From the IMG/VR virus record IMGVR_UViG_3300020446_000087, positions 1-22,720 of that record: DNA of 22,720 bases; one strand, given 5' to 3'. A program made the position numbers and the translations under genes. Under the pieces are notes generated by a model. That model was not told the DNA's origin. It did no database searches and saw nothing but the letters and a program-made list of their open reading frames with translations. This DNA comes from a virus. The first letter of the stretch is position 1. Each line of letters starts with the position of its first letter. Of the stretch, positions 8,582 to 15,328 are shown piece after piece.

Positions 8582-9047
8582 TATTGGATACCGGTAAATT
8601 ACCAACCAGCTTGCGCGTTAATGATCGCCTTGGAACATCCGTACCAACCGCATCTAAGACTGAGCTGAGCTGTAAATTCAAAGACACGTTGTCCCAATTA
8701 CCGCCAACGACTTGTCCGGTATAACCATGCACGCGGGTGTGTGATCCAGTCTCCGAATCTGAATCAACAATAAGAACGTCTACCTCCATGACGTAATGAT
8801 CCCTAATAGAAGTAACGGCCCAGCCGCGAGTCAGCTTGTTGTTGGGGAAAACAATCGTTGCTTCAAATCCATCGCCGGTCCTATTGACTGTTACGCCAGA
8901 AAATCCAAATGGCACAAATCCATATTGATTATTGTCAAATGTCATTTCCTTGTTAATAAAAAAGTTCTGAAATTTAAACTGATTCAATAATCCGTCTTTG
9001 CCTATGGCATTAATTCTTACGACATGACCTAAAGCGTATTGACTCAT
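8565..9047 (-). CDS. Minor tail protein between tape measure and NlpC/P60 protein
   Basis: A 160-residue protein that occupies the place of lambda M/L, between the tape measure and the K-like gene. The first half is beta-rich (FKFQNFFINKEMTFDNNQYG). The second half contains GYTGQVVGGNWDNVSLNLQL followed by LDAVGTDVPRRSLTRKLVG, the most conserved-looking part, which I recall in minor tail proteins of marine phages. There is no cluster of cysteines, so it is not an obvious counterpart of the iron-sulfur domain of lambda gpL. It starts at ATG 9047 in an ATGA overlap with the tape measure stop. It probably helps form the distal tail hub on which the J-like protein assembles. The role is inferred from position. 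Confidence 0.65.
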   Translation of the reverse strand: MSQYALGHVVRINAIGKDGLLNQFKFQNFFINKEMTFDNNQYGFVPFGFSGVTVNRTGDGFEATIVFPNNKLTRGWAVTSIRDHYVMEVDVLIVDSDSETGSHTRVHGYTGQVVGGNWDNVSLNLQLSSVLDAVGTDVPRRSLTRKLVGNLPVSNNVRLQ

Positions 9048-12000
9048 ATTCCGATCCTCTTACGTGTGCTGCCACTCATCTGTAAACGCTTCAGGGTTTG
9101 TTGTTCACCTTGTTTAGCACCCTGCTGTGCGGCTTGCTGCATTCCAGTTTGGAATTGATCAGCGGTCACGTAGTCAACGCTGTTAATACGTTCCACTGAA
9201 TAGCGGACATCAATTGGAACAGCTGATCCTTGCACTGCTGCAATCGCTTCATCTTCGGAAGCCATGCCGCCACCTGCTGCAGCAGTGTTGCGACGTGAAT
9301 AGCGATTCATTGCATCAACGGCATTACTGCGACCTGCAACCTCAACGCCAAGCCTGCCGTTGCTGCCACGCTTCAAAGGCATAATCGCCTCTGGACCGGC
9401 CTCACCCATTAGGCCAATATCACCACCCGCCATTGGGAACATAGTGGGTGCAGCAACAACGCCGCCTTTGGCGTATGGCATGATGCGACCGCCTTGAACG
9501 ACTGCACCATCGGCTGCAGGGAACAACATTTTGATCGTTCGAGCAATTGCAGCCTGCAGCAAAATTTTGGCAATCTCCTTCAAAATTGAAGCGGCCATTT
9601 CTTTGAAATTAGCCTCGCCAGTCGCGATCATTTCAACAAGGCCATCAGTAATAGTTCCAATCGCACTAGCGGCAGTCTGCGCAAGCTTTGGGCCGATATT
9701 AATCATGTCGTCCAATGCCGCTTCAAAAGACTCTTTGAATTGCTCTAATTCAGTTTTTGCTTTATCGAGTGGCTTTGTGATGCTTTCTGGATCAGTATTT
9801 TCTGTCTCTCCGCGTTTCTTCTTCAGCTCTTCAAGCAAGTCAATTTCTGCTTGAATTGCCTCTCCCTTGGCAACTCTTATCTTCAACTCGTCAATAAGTG
9901 CATCAAGAATTTCTAGGGCCATCTTCTTTTCTTTTTCTAGCTTGATAATCGCCTTTGCTCGCTCAGGGCTAATTCCTTTTCTTATTAACTCTTCATGCCT
10001 TTTTTCGGCAGCGATTTGATCTTTAATTGCTTGAAGGCCATCCTGCAATGGCTTGGTCGCCTTCTCAGCAAGCTTGCCAACCTTTTCTTTCAGCTCTGCT
10101 GCTAACTGCTCATTTTGCAGGTTTTGCGCTGATGTTGTAGCGCGTTCCACCTCTGCGTTATACGCACCCTCGGTCAACTTACTGATTTTGTCCTTAAGAG
10201 CAGCCCTTTGATTATCTTGTTGCGCAAGGATGCGTCCAAGCTGAGTATCTTGTTGCGCAAGGTGATTGAGCCGCTGCATCCGGCTTTCAAGCGCCTGGGC
10301 CTGCTCGATGCGGCGGGCCAGCTTGCTTTTGGTGCCTGAACCGCTATCGTCGTCCTCATCAACAACAGGCTTGTATTTGAAAATATTGCCTTCTTTGTCT
10401 TTCTTTGGAGCACGAGTGATGTCTGCAAGCTGACCTTGCAGCCTTGCAAGTTCTCTTTGCGCGGCCTGCCTTCTTTTGGTCCTTGCTCTTTCAGTTCTAG
10501 CGTCGCTAGTTTCGCCCTCCGGGTTTCTTTCAATAATTCTTTCTTGCTCGTCAATTTGACGCTTAACAACTGCAATTGCTTCAGCCTTCTCGTTTCCAGT
10601 CGCTCCTTGCGCGGCTCCAGCCTTCTTAACTCTTTCTAAAGCGTTGGCTTGGCCATTAATTGCCTTGGTGATTGCAACAATACCAGCAACAATACCACCA
10701 ACGGCTAATGCGCCAGCAAATATTGGGTTTAATGCCATTACTGCAGTCAATCCAGCGATGGCTGTTTTCGCTCCCGCAACTGCTGTAACTATTCCCGCTA
10801 TCCCTTTAACGATCGCCCCAATCACAGCACCTGCGGCAAGTCCTACAAGCGTTGCAACCACTAGATCTAAATTGTCAATAACAGGCTTAAGTGCTTTGGC
10901 TAAATCTTTAGCGGCTTTGATTGCCCTGGGAGTAATGTCCTCAATAAATCGACCAAATGCATTTTGAAACTCTGCGCCAGTATCTTTGAGGGCATCGCCA
11001 ACGCCAAGCTTCATATTGTCAAAAGCCACCGTCAAACGAGCGCCAGCTTCCTCGTTGGAAGAGGCTATGGTCTTCGCAGTGTCGTCAAACTCAACGCCTA
11101 ACTGCCTGATGAAATTCATCAACTCATTTAGGCCAACGGTGCCTGCTTTCAAGTTTTTCTGAAGTTCAGGCAGCGTCATCTTGTTCGCCTTAGCAAACAA
11201 CGTCACAGCACCAGGCAAGCGTTCACCCAGCTGACCTGAAAGTTCTTCAGCGCTTACTTTGCCTTTACTGAAGACCTGCACCATCGCAGTGATGGCACCT
11301 TGAACATCTTCTGTTGAGCCGCCAGTAGCTTTAATTGCAGCAGTAACATTCTTGAAGGTAGTTGCTGCGTCAGCGACAGGACCATTAGCGCCAGTAACAG
11401 CTGCTGTAAGGCGAGTAATGCCACGAATCGCTGCCCCTTGCGGAACGTTGTAATCCCTAGTTGATTCAGCAGCAGCTTCTAAGGCTTCGCTGTAATTTGC
11501 TTGACTTGCTGCTGCATTGCCTTGAACATCTGTTACACCTTTTAGAGCAATTTGCAGCTTGCCGATCTCTGCTGCGTACTCCGCCGAGGATGCCAAGGCC
11601 TCCCTGAATGCACCTACTTGCGCACCAATTGCTGCACCAGCAAATGCACCCTCTACTCCTCCTAGTGCGGCGCCACCAGCTGCACCCAAGGCGCCTTCAG
11701 GTCCACCAAAAATGCCACCTGAAATAACAGCGCCCGCAATTTGAGTTGCCTGTCGAGCGCCACCTCTGCCTTGAGTCGTCTTGCCACTTTTGGCCATCTG
11801 AGCATCAAGTTTTTTGATGTCAGCAGTTAGCTGTTTGAAAGCTTGGCCCCCAATTTTGGCCTCATCTCGCAAAGCTTTTAGAGATGTAAGTTGAGCATTT
11901 ATGTTTGAAACACTTTTTACACTTGCTCTTCCTTGTGAAAGTATTTCATCTCGCAACCTTTTTATGTTTGGCCTAACGCCAGAAGCGCTGTTCTCTAGGC

Positions 12001-12094
12001 GCTTGAGACTACCCCTTAGCTTTTCAATTACTGCTTGGCTGCCGGCATCCTTAAATTGAAGCTCGATGGAAAGCTTGTCAATTGGCCTTGCCAT
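9044..12094 (-). CDS. Tail tape measure protein, lambda H-like
   Basis: A 1016-residue protein that sets tail length and is ejected with the DNA. A charged helical N-terminus (1-105) is followed by a Gly/Ala-rich stretch (about 117-165). The tape measure domain lies at about 200-370 and contains SAEELSGQLGERLPGAVTLF and the NEEAGARLTVAFDNMKLGVG segment. A hydrophobic, potentially membrane-inserting region covers about 408-478, and a long charged helical region follows (about 485-790). The C-terminus has AKGGVVAAPTMFPMAGGDIG then LMGEAGPEAIMPLKRG, typical of lambda-type tape measures. It starts at ATG 12094, overlapping the end of the GT frame by 17 bases, with GAGG about 10 bases upstream. 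At about 0.15 nm per residue the tail would be near 150 nm. The chaperone pair encoded just before it should coat it during assembly. Confidence 0.95.
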   Translation of the reverse strand: MARPIDKLSIELQFKDAGSQAVIEKLRGSLKRLENSASGVRPNIKRLRDEILSQGRASVKSVSNINAQLTSLKALRDEAKIGGQAFKQLTADIKKLDAQMAKSGKTTQGRGGARQATQIAGAVISGGIFGGPEGALGAAGGAALGGVEGAFAGAAIGAQVGAFREALASSAEYAAEIGKLQIALKGVTDVQGNAAASQANYSEALEAAAESTRDYNVPQGAAIRGITRLTAAVTGANGPVADAATTFKNVTAAIKATGGSTEDVQGAITAMVQVFSKGKVSAEELSGQLGERLPGAVTLFAKANKMTLPELQKNLKAGTVGLNELMNFIRQLGVEFDDTAKTIASSNEEAGARLTVAFDNMKLGVGDALKDTGAEFQNAFGRFIEDITPRAIKAAKDLAKALKPVIDNLDLVVATLVGLAAGAVIGAIVKGIAGIVTAVAGAKTAIAGLTAVMALNPIFAGALAVGGIVAGIVAITKAINGQANALERVKKAGAAQGATGNEKAEAIAVVKRQIDEQERIIERNPEGETSDARTERARTKRRQAAQRELARLQGQLADITRAPKKDKEGNIFKYKPVVDEDDDSGSGTKSKLARRIEQAQALESRMQRLNHLAQQDTQLGRILAQQDNQRAALKDKISKLTEGAYNAEVERATTSAQNLQNEQLAAELKEKVGKLAEKATKPLQDGLQAIKDQIAAEKRHEELIRKGISPERAKAIIKLEKEKKMALEILDALIDELKIRVAKGEAIQAEIDLLEELKKKRGETENTDPESITKPLDKAKTELEQFKESFEAALDDMINIGPKLAQTAASAIGTITDGLVEMIATGEANFKEMAASILKEIAKILLQAAIARTIKMLFPAADGAVVQGGRIMPYAKGGVVAAPTMFPMAGGDIGLMGEAGPEAIMPLKRGSNGRLGVEVAGRSNAVDAMNRYSRRNTAAAGGGMASEDEAIAAVQGSAVPIDVRYSVERINSVDYVTADQFQTGMQQAAQQGAKQGEQQTLKRLQMSGSTRKRIGI
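10213..10262 (-). repeat. 17-base direct repeat giving an 11-residue duplication in the tape measure
   Basis: The plus-strand word tatcttgttgcgcaagg occurs exactly at 10213-10229 and 10246-10262, a 33-base period. In the protein it makes LAQQDTQ (residues 612-618) and LAQQDNQ (623-629), an 11-residue spacing that preserves a coiled-coil register. It looks like a small tandem duplication in the helical rod. Confidence 0.7.
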
Positions 12095-12434
12095 CAGAGC
12101 GTTTCCTCAGTTCAGTTAGAGCCGATGCCTCCATTATCTGAAGGCGTTCGAGCACGTCGCGGCGATCTTCCACATTGTATAGGCCAAATAAGCCCCCGGA
12201 ACCCAGCAGTACCTCATATTTCAAACCGACATATCCACTCATTGATACCTGCCATTGCGTCTGCATGCGCAGGAACATCGTCACCGCTTCCCAGTTCTCT
12301 TCCCATACCTCAAAATGCTCTTTTTCTATCTCTTCGGCCTTGGGCAGTTGCAACCCAAAGGCTGCAGCATCATCATGCGATTTGTCTTCTACACGTTTGC
12401 CGCCATTTGCCCAATAGATGGCAGCATCTTTCAG
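12078..12434 (-). CDS. Tail assembly chaperone T domain, made as -1 frameshift fusion GT
   Basis: This frame is open from 12443 to the stop at 12078-12080 and lies -1 relative to gene G. A ribosome slipping at GGGAAAC continues here for 118 codons, giving a G-T fusion of about 228 residues. The T part contains WANGGKRVEDKSHDDAAAFG, then FEVWEENWEAVTMFLRMQTQ, WQVSMSGYVGLKYEVL and RRDVLERLQIMEASAL. This is the pattern of the lambda T-type domain family annotated as DUF1799. A TTG at 12353 could be taken as an independent start, but it would cut off conserved-looking sequence, so the fusion is the better model. GT proteins bind the tape measure through G and recruit tube protein through T. The next gene, the tape measure, overlaps the end by 17 bases. 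Confidence 0.85.
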   Translation of the reverse strand: MKDAAIYWANGGKRVEDKSHDDAAAFGLQLPKAEEIEKEHFEVWEENWEAVTMFLRMQTQWQVSMSGYVGLKYEVLLGSGGLFGLYNVEDRRDVLERLQIMEASALTELRKRSDGKAN

Positions 12435-12451
12435 TTTCCCGACTCAGCCTC
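12416..12451 (-). promoter_or_regulatory. Programmed -1 ribosomal frameshift site (GGGAAAC)
   Basis: On the minus strand the heptamer GGGAAAC (12434-12440) lies in register as G GGA AAC, immediately followed by the G stop codon TGA. A small hairpin, AGATG-CTGC-CATCT (12416-12429), starts 4 bases after the heptamer. A GAGG (12448-12451) lies 7 bases before it, like the stimulatory Shine-Dalgarno element known upstream of the dnaX slippery site. The -1 frame is open on both sides of the site. Lambda G-GT uses GGGAAAG at the equivalent place. Confidence 0.88.
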
Positions 12452-12763
12452 GTTATAGGTTGCAGTGTAAGCAGTAATCACTGCCTTGATCCAATACGGA
12501 TCATCTGCGAACTCCTTCAGTGTTTTCTTATCAAACACAATCGGAGTGCCGTCCTCTTCCTCAATACCTTCCCAACCAGCAAGAATCAATTCGAGCAGTA
12601 CATTCTCATCCTCATCAGCCATGTTGGTGATAACAGAGCGGGCTACACGATTAAAAATCGCAGTAAACTCGTGGCTGTCAAATTTACCAGGCTTAGTCTC
12701 GCTGGGCTCTTTGACTTCAACAGGCCACTTGAAGGTTTTTACTTTCTTACGAACAAAAGCCAT
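12431..12763 (-). CDS. Tail assembly chaperone G
   Basis: A 110-residue acidic protein starting at ATG 12763. The N-terminus (AFVRKKVKTFKWPVEVKEPS) is followed by a mostly helical body with LELILAGWEGIEEEDGTPIV, a segment typical of siphophage tail chaperones, and by a C-terminal helix ending TYNEAESGN just before the stop. It occupies the lambda G place between the tube gene and the tape measure, and it ends in the slippery sequence that makes the longer GT form. Most ribosomes should stop here and make G, while a minority shift to make GT. Both are needed during assembly but are normally absent from mature virions. The intrinsic terminator upstream (12796-12822) should lower its message relative to the tube. 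Confidence 0.88.
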   Translation of the reverse strand: MAFVRKKVKTFKWPVEVKEPSETKPGKFDSHEFTAIFNRVARSVITNMADEDENVLLELILAGWEGIEEEDGTPIVFDKKTLKEFADDPYWIKAVITAYTATYNEAESGN

Positions 12764-12795
12764 TGGGTAAGTGCATAAGCTGGCTCAGCATACAC

Positions 12796-12822
12796 AAAAA
12801 AAAAGGAGCCCGCAAAGGCTCC
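12796..12822 (-). terminator. Intrinsic terminator after the major tail tube gene
   Basis: On the minus strand a 6-bp stem, GGAGCC with GGCTCC and a TTTGCG loop, is followed directly by nine T. It starts 25 bases after the tube stop codon and ends 32 bases before the G start. It reads as a strong Rho-independent terminator for minus-strand transcription only. Because the downstream tail genes continue in the same direction without an obvious promoter, read-through or antitermination is expected. Confidence 0.88.
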
Positions 12823-12847
12823 ATTGAGTGTTGATCTCTACCTTGAG

Positions 12848-13786
12848 TCAGGTGTAAATCAAGTCGAACTCAGCATTAGCTGCTGCATCTGGCACGCATG
12901 TGTAAGGGATCTCAAGCATTGCGATGCCGTCAGAATCGCCATAAGCAACGTCACCGATATCCACCTTGCTAGAGGTGAATTGAACGATGTTGCCAGCGGT
13001 GCTGCCGTGCGTGAACTGCAAGTTACCAAGAGCAGCGTCGTCATCAACAGCGGCGGCGAAATAATCCTTCGTTGCGATAGTCACTGCTTCAATCGAGACT
13101 GAGCCAGAAGCTGCCCGATCAGTGATTAGAACTTCCTTGGAACCACCAACCAACTCTCGATAAGTGGTGGTGTTGCCTAGATCGAATGAGAAGCTCTGCA
13201 AAGCGCCTGCATAAGACAGCAGCTGGAAGCTGCTGGTGTTGCCATTCTTGAAGATTAAAGGATCATCTTGATTGGCATAAGTCGGCGTCGGCAGCGCGGT
13301 ATCGTCTGGCGTGTTGTAGATGCCTGTGAAAGTGAAGTCCAGGGTCGGAATCTCACCAACGTTTGCATTCAGCGAAACGCTGCCACGGCAACCAGTCATC
13401 TTGTGACGGACACCATCAATGTTGTAGTGGATGGTGACCGAGGAGAAGCTGGAGCTAACAGGGTCATAAGTGACGCTGGTGTTTGCCACAACGGTTTCAG
13501 CCAAGCCACAAGCTTTCAAAGCTTTGCCGTACTGAGGAGCAGTTCCTGCAGTGCCAGACCCAACGAGCTCAACGCTGAAGGTGCATTCAACGCGAGTATT
13601 TGCAAGCAGCTGTTGAGATGCACCCAGATAGGGACGAATCAGGTCGCGGCTGACAACATCACTGCTCTGAGGCGTGATGCTTAGATCCCTTACGAGTACG
13701 GCGTCTGCTCCGTCCGGAGTCGGATCCGTCCCGTAAGTCGACTCCGTCTCGATCAAGATCAGGCGTTTGCGAAGTAGCAGTGCCAT
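12848..13786 (-). CDS. Major tail tube protein
   Basis: A 312-residue beta-rich protein starting at ATG 13786, with an AGGA ribosome-binding site 8 bases upstream. The N-terminus MALLLRKRLILIETESTYGT and the later DLIRPYLGASQQLL, VECTFSVELVGSGTAG and CRGSVSLNANVGEIPTLDF segments are typical of siphophage major tail subunits. The C-terminal half (about 195-312) has a second set of beta segments ending in EIPYTCVPDAAANAEFDLIY. Hexamer rings of this protein stack around the tape measure to form the tail tube. It sits between the tail terminator and the chaperones, the lambda V position. The strong terminator directly downstream fits a highly expressed structural gene. The small gene upstream overlaps its first 128 bases in another frame. 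Confidence 0.9.
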   Translation of the reverse strand: MALLLRKRLILIETESTYGTDPTPDGADAVLVRDLSITPQSSDVVSRDLIRPYLGASQQLLANTRVECTFSVELVGSGTAGTAPQYGKALKACGLAETVVANTSVTYDPVSSSFSSVTIHYNIDGVRHKMTGCRGSVSLNANVGEIPTLDFTFTGIYNTPDDTALPTPTYANQDDPLIFKNGNTSSFQLLSYAGALQSFSFDLGNTTTYRELVGGSKEVLITDRAASGSVSIEAVTIATKDYFAAAVDDDAALGNLQFTHGSTAGNIVQFTSSKVDIGDVAYGDSDGIAMLEIPYTCVPDAAANAEFDLIYT

Positions 13787-13898
13787 CGGATTTTTCCTGT
13801 GATGGTTGTGGTGGAAGCGTCCGCTCGATCAGAGTGCGCACGCCTGTTTCAGGATCAAGGAGGTAACTCCCGCCGTGACCACTGTGTTCATCCAACAT
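13659..13898 (-). CDS. Small protein of unknown function overlapping the tube gene start
   Basis: A 79-residue frame from ATG 13898. Its N-terminal third, GHGGSYLLDPETGVRTLIER, has the look of small phage proteins that recur beside tail genes. The C-terminal two thirds are low in complexity and charged (DLDRDGVDLRDGSDSGRSRR), and most of that part lies over the start of the tube gene in another frame. The reading of the overlap may be constrained by the tube sequence rather than by its own function. I do not recognise a function. It lies between the tail terminator and the tube gene, so an accessory role in the tail is possible. The gene is probably real at its N-terminus, while its true 3' end is less certain. 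Confidence 0.55.
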   Translation of the reverse strand: MLDEHSGHGGSYLLDPETGVRTLIERTLPPQPSQEKSDGTATSQTPDLDRDGVDLRDGSDSGRSRRRTRKGSKHHASEQ

Positions 13899-13941
13899 GG
13901 TAAGTGGAGCACATGGTTAGGTTCAGCGTATCTTTGACTGA

Positions 13942-14367
13942 CTATTGAGTCAGATCAGAAACCTGTGAGCGATATCGAATTTCGTATTCACAAAAAATCA
14001 CTCCAGCAGGTTGGTCTGCTTCTAAAAGCTGAAAAGTTGTCTGTGCTGGTTGTATGTCAATCGCTCGACCGCCAAGAGTCAAGTCACTCATCAGCTTTGA
14101 GTGCATGTCCTCAATCGTGTCATCAGCCGCCTGGTCTGGAACGTTAGATCGCTCAATTACAACCACTCGAATACGCAAGGTCCAATCGAGCGTTGGCAAA
14201 CTTGTGTTTTGCTCGGGTGTGTCACTGATTGGCTCAACGATGATTGCAGGTGACTCGCCTCGGCTAAGAGGATCAACTCGACTTCGATAAACTCGAGTTC
14301 CAACCCCAGCTGTCCCTGTCAAAGCAGTCTTTACAGCTGCAAGGATGCTCTCCCGCTTTGTAGTCAT
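13942..14367 (-). CDS. Tail terminator / minor tail protein, lambda U-like
   Basis: A 141-residue protein starting MTTKRESILAAVKTALTG. A helical N-terminus with a conserved-looking RVYRSRVDPLSRGESPAIIV segment is followed by beta strands (LDWTLRIRVVVIERS), a helix (DDTIEDMHSKLMSDL) and a final strand block (VIFCEYEIRYRS). This alpha/beta pattern and length match tail terminator proteins, which cap the tube once the tape measure length is reached and join tail to head. The position between the head-tail joining protein and the tube gene supports this. It starts a few bases after the upstream stop. The assignment rests on position and fold style rather than a diagnostic motif. Confidence 0.72.
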   Translation of the reverse strand: MTTKRESILAAVKTALTGTAGVGTRVYRSRVDPLSRGESPAIIVEPISDTPEQNTSLPTLDWTLRIRVVVIERSNVPDQAADDTIEDMHSKLMSDLTLGGRAIDIQPAQTTFQLLEADQPAGVIFCEYEIRYRSQVSDLTQ

Positions 14368-14369
14368 AT

Positions 14370-14660
14370 CTAATCCTTCATCAGCATCACACGCATAATT
14401 TTACCGTCGTCAAGCAGCATGGGTTCTCGAACTGTATAAGCAACACCATCGACAGTCATTGCGCTTCCGTTCGTGACTGCAGAAAAATCAGAAGTCTTCA
14501 CCACCACTGCGTAGTCAGTCGTTAGAACAACCCCGTCAGCAATAATTTCGTTAGGCGACTCAAAATATCCAACACCAGTCGTTGCACCAAAAACTACTGG
14601 CACCGTGAAGCCTGGCGTATCAAAGAAAGCGTCAAGGTCTTCAGTAAATGAAAGGCTCAT
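14370..14660 (-). CDS. Head-tail joining protein, lambda FII-like
   Basis: A 96-residue protein from ATG 14660, beginning MSLSFTEDLDAFFDTPGFTV. The frame also has a TTG at 14690, but that would force translation through the terminator hairpin, so the ATG is the real start. The protein has an N-terminal helix with paired aromatic residues, then beta strands with NGSAMTVDGVAYTVRE and a final LLDDGKIMRVMLM strand. This is the pattern of small head-tail connector proteins that cover the bottom of the portal-connector and receive the tail. It sits between the head genes and the tail terminator, where lambda FII lies. A strong terminator stem and T-run end only 3 bases before its start codon, so translation initiation probably depends on read-through transcripts. 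There is no clear Shine-Dalgarno. Confidence 0.72.
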   Translation of the reverse strand: MSLSFTEDLDAFFDTPGFTVPVVFGATTGVGYFESPNEIIADGVVLTTDYAVVVKTSDFSAVTNGSAMTVDGVAYTVREPMLLDDGKIMRVMLMKD

Positions 14661-14663
14661 ATG

Positions 14664-14688
14664 AAAAAGCCCCCGGTCATCCGGGGGC
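14664..14688 (-). terminator. Intrinsic terminator between head genes and head-tail joining gene
   Basis: On the minus strand a perfect 8-bp stem (GCCCCCGG pairing with CCGGGGGC, loop ATGA) is followed by TTTTT. It starts 11 bases after the stop of the 125-residue head protein and ends 3 bases before the ATG of the head-tail joining gene. It has the form of a Rho-independent terminator for the minus strand only; the plus strand has no T-run. Since tail genes follow directly in the same direction, it should act as a partial terminator or need antitermination. Confidence 0.88.
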
Positions 14689-14699
14689 AATAGTCATGA

Positions 14700-15077
14700 T
14701 CAGTTGTACTTTTTACGTCCCAAGGCGGTAACGCTTACGGCTCCTGCCCCTGTGCCACCAGCAACAGTGATCACAACACGCGCATAGCGCTTGATCTCAT
14801 CGGTGTTAACGACAAGAGTTTCAACAAGTGCAGTGTTGGCAGTAGTTGTAGTGAAAGCAGCATCAGTTACATCAGCAAAAGTGCTGTTGTCAGCCGAATC
14901 CTGAACCTTAACTGCATAGGTGATGCCTGAGCCACCAGCTTCAGCATCCAGAATCAAAGTGATGTCACCTTCATAATCAAGAAGGTCAACCCCTGTTTCG
15001 TTGCCAGTTGCAGTGACAACGTCATTAGGGGCAAAAGACAAGACTGTCAAAGTCCGTCGTGTGTTGCCGATGCTCAT
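14700..15077 (-). CDS. Probable head (decoration or capsid-associated) protein
   Basis: A 125-residue beta-rich protein starting MSIGNTRRTLTVLSFAPNDV. The core has DYEGDITLILDAEAGGSG and TYAVKVQDSADNSTFADV, with a C-terminal TALGRKKYN. I recall such proteins encoded shortly after the major capsid gene in many siphophages; the beta-sandwich look suggests a surface decoration or a head-completion role, but no diagnostic motif is visible. It starts at ATG 15077 in an ATGA overlap with the 74-residue gene, and its stop lies 11 bases before the terminator, so it is the last gene of the capsid-expression segment. The terminator behind it would give it the same high message level as the capsid. The function is inferred. 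Confidence 0.6.
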   Translation of the reverse strand: MSIGNTRRTLTVLSFAPNDVVTATGNETGVDLLDYEGDITLILDAEAGGSGITYAVKVQDSADNSTFADVTDAAFTTTTANTALVETLVVNTDEIKRYARVVITVAGGTGAGAVSVTALGRKKYN

Positions 15078-15298
15078 TCCTTAGTCCTCTTTCGAGTAGT
15101 GGGCTTTTTTGGGGGGCAAGAAGGTGCCTCTTCCTCTGCCAGAGGTTTGGCGGGACGAGCGACAGCTTCCTGTTGATGCACAACAGCTTTACCAAGACCA
15201 ATAAGGGTCACAGCTTGACTGTTTTCGACTTCCAAAATGGAGCCTGCTTCAGCAGGCTCCCCGGAAATCATTACTGGCCTCAGAATTTCAACCTTCAT
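15074..15298 (-). CDS. Small basic-tailed protein between capsid and head protein genes
   Basis: A 74-residue protein. The N-terminal part, KVEILRPVMISGEPAEAGSI, followed by TLIGLGKAVVH, forms a short beta-rich unit with the feel of small phage proteins found just after the capsid gene. The C-terminus is rich in Lys, Arg, Pro and Glu (CPPKKPTTRKRTKE). It ends in an ATGA overlap with the next gene and starts 30 bases after the capsid stop. It contains a perfect 9-bp inverted repeat near its own residues 13-20, described separately. The function is unknown; a capsid or head-tail accessory role is suggested only by position. Confidence 0.6.
   Translation of the reverse strand: MKVEILRPVMISGEPAEAGSILEVENSQAVTLIGLGKAVVHQQEAVARPAKPLAEEEAPSCPPKKPTTRKRTKE
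15239..15260 (-). repeat. Perfect 9-bp hairpin inside the small gene just after the capsid gene
   Basis: The minus strand carries GGAGCCTGC and GCAGGCTCC around a TGAA loop, with perfect pairing, about 70-90 bases after the capsid stop. It is followed by ATTTTGG, too weak a T-run for a confident terminator. It may stabilise the 3' end of capsid messages, act as a weak attenuator, or simply be coding sequence (GEPAEAGS). Confidence 0.6.
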
Positions 15299-15328
15299 GA
15301 GTCAGAACGAGGTAATGAACCACCAGTA

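Noticed and set aside
8582-8605. TTG start extending the NlpC/P60-like protein by eight residues
   Set aside because: The added residues overlap the previous gene and do not resemble the family; ATG 8581 precedes the conserved start SDLIGMPYR.
12035-12778. A 247-codon plus-strand open frame
   Set aside because: It lies opposite the chaperone genes and the tape measure start, shows no recognisable protein features, and the minus-strand genes explain the region.
13938-13953. 6-bp inverted repeat CTGACT / AGTCAG at the end of the tail terminator gene
   Set aside because: It is not GC-rich and has no T-run after it, so it is unlikely to be a terminator.
14661-14690. TTG start extending the head-tail joining protein by 10 residues
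   Set aside because: The extension is exactly the terminator hairpin and T-run translated.
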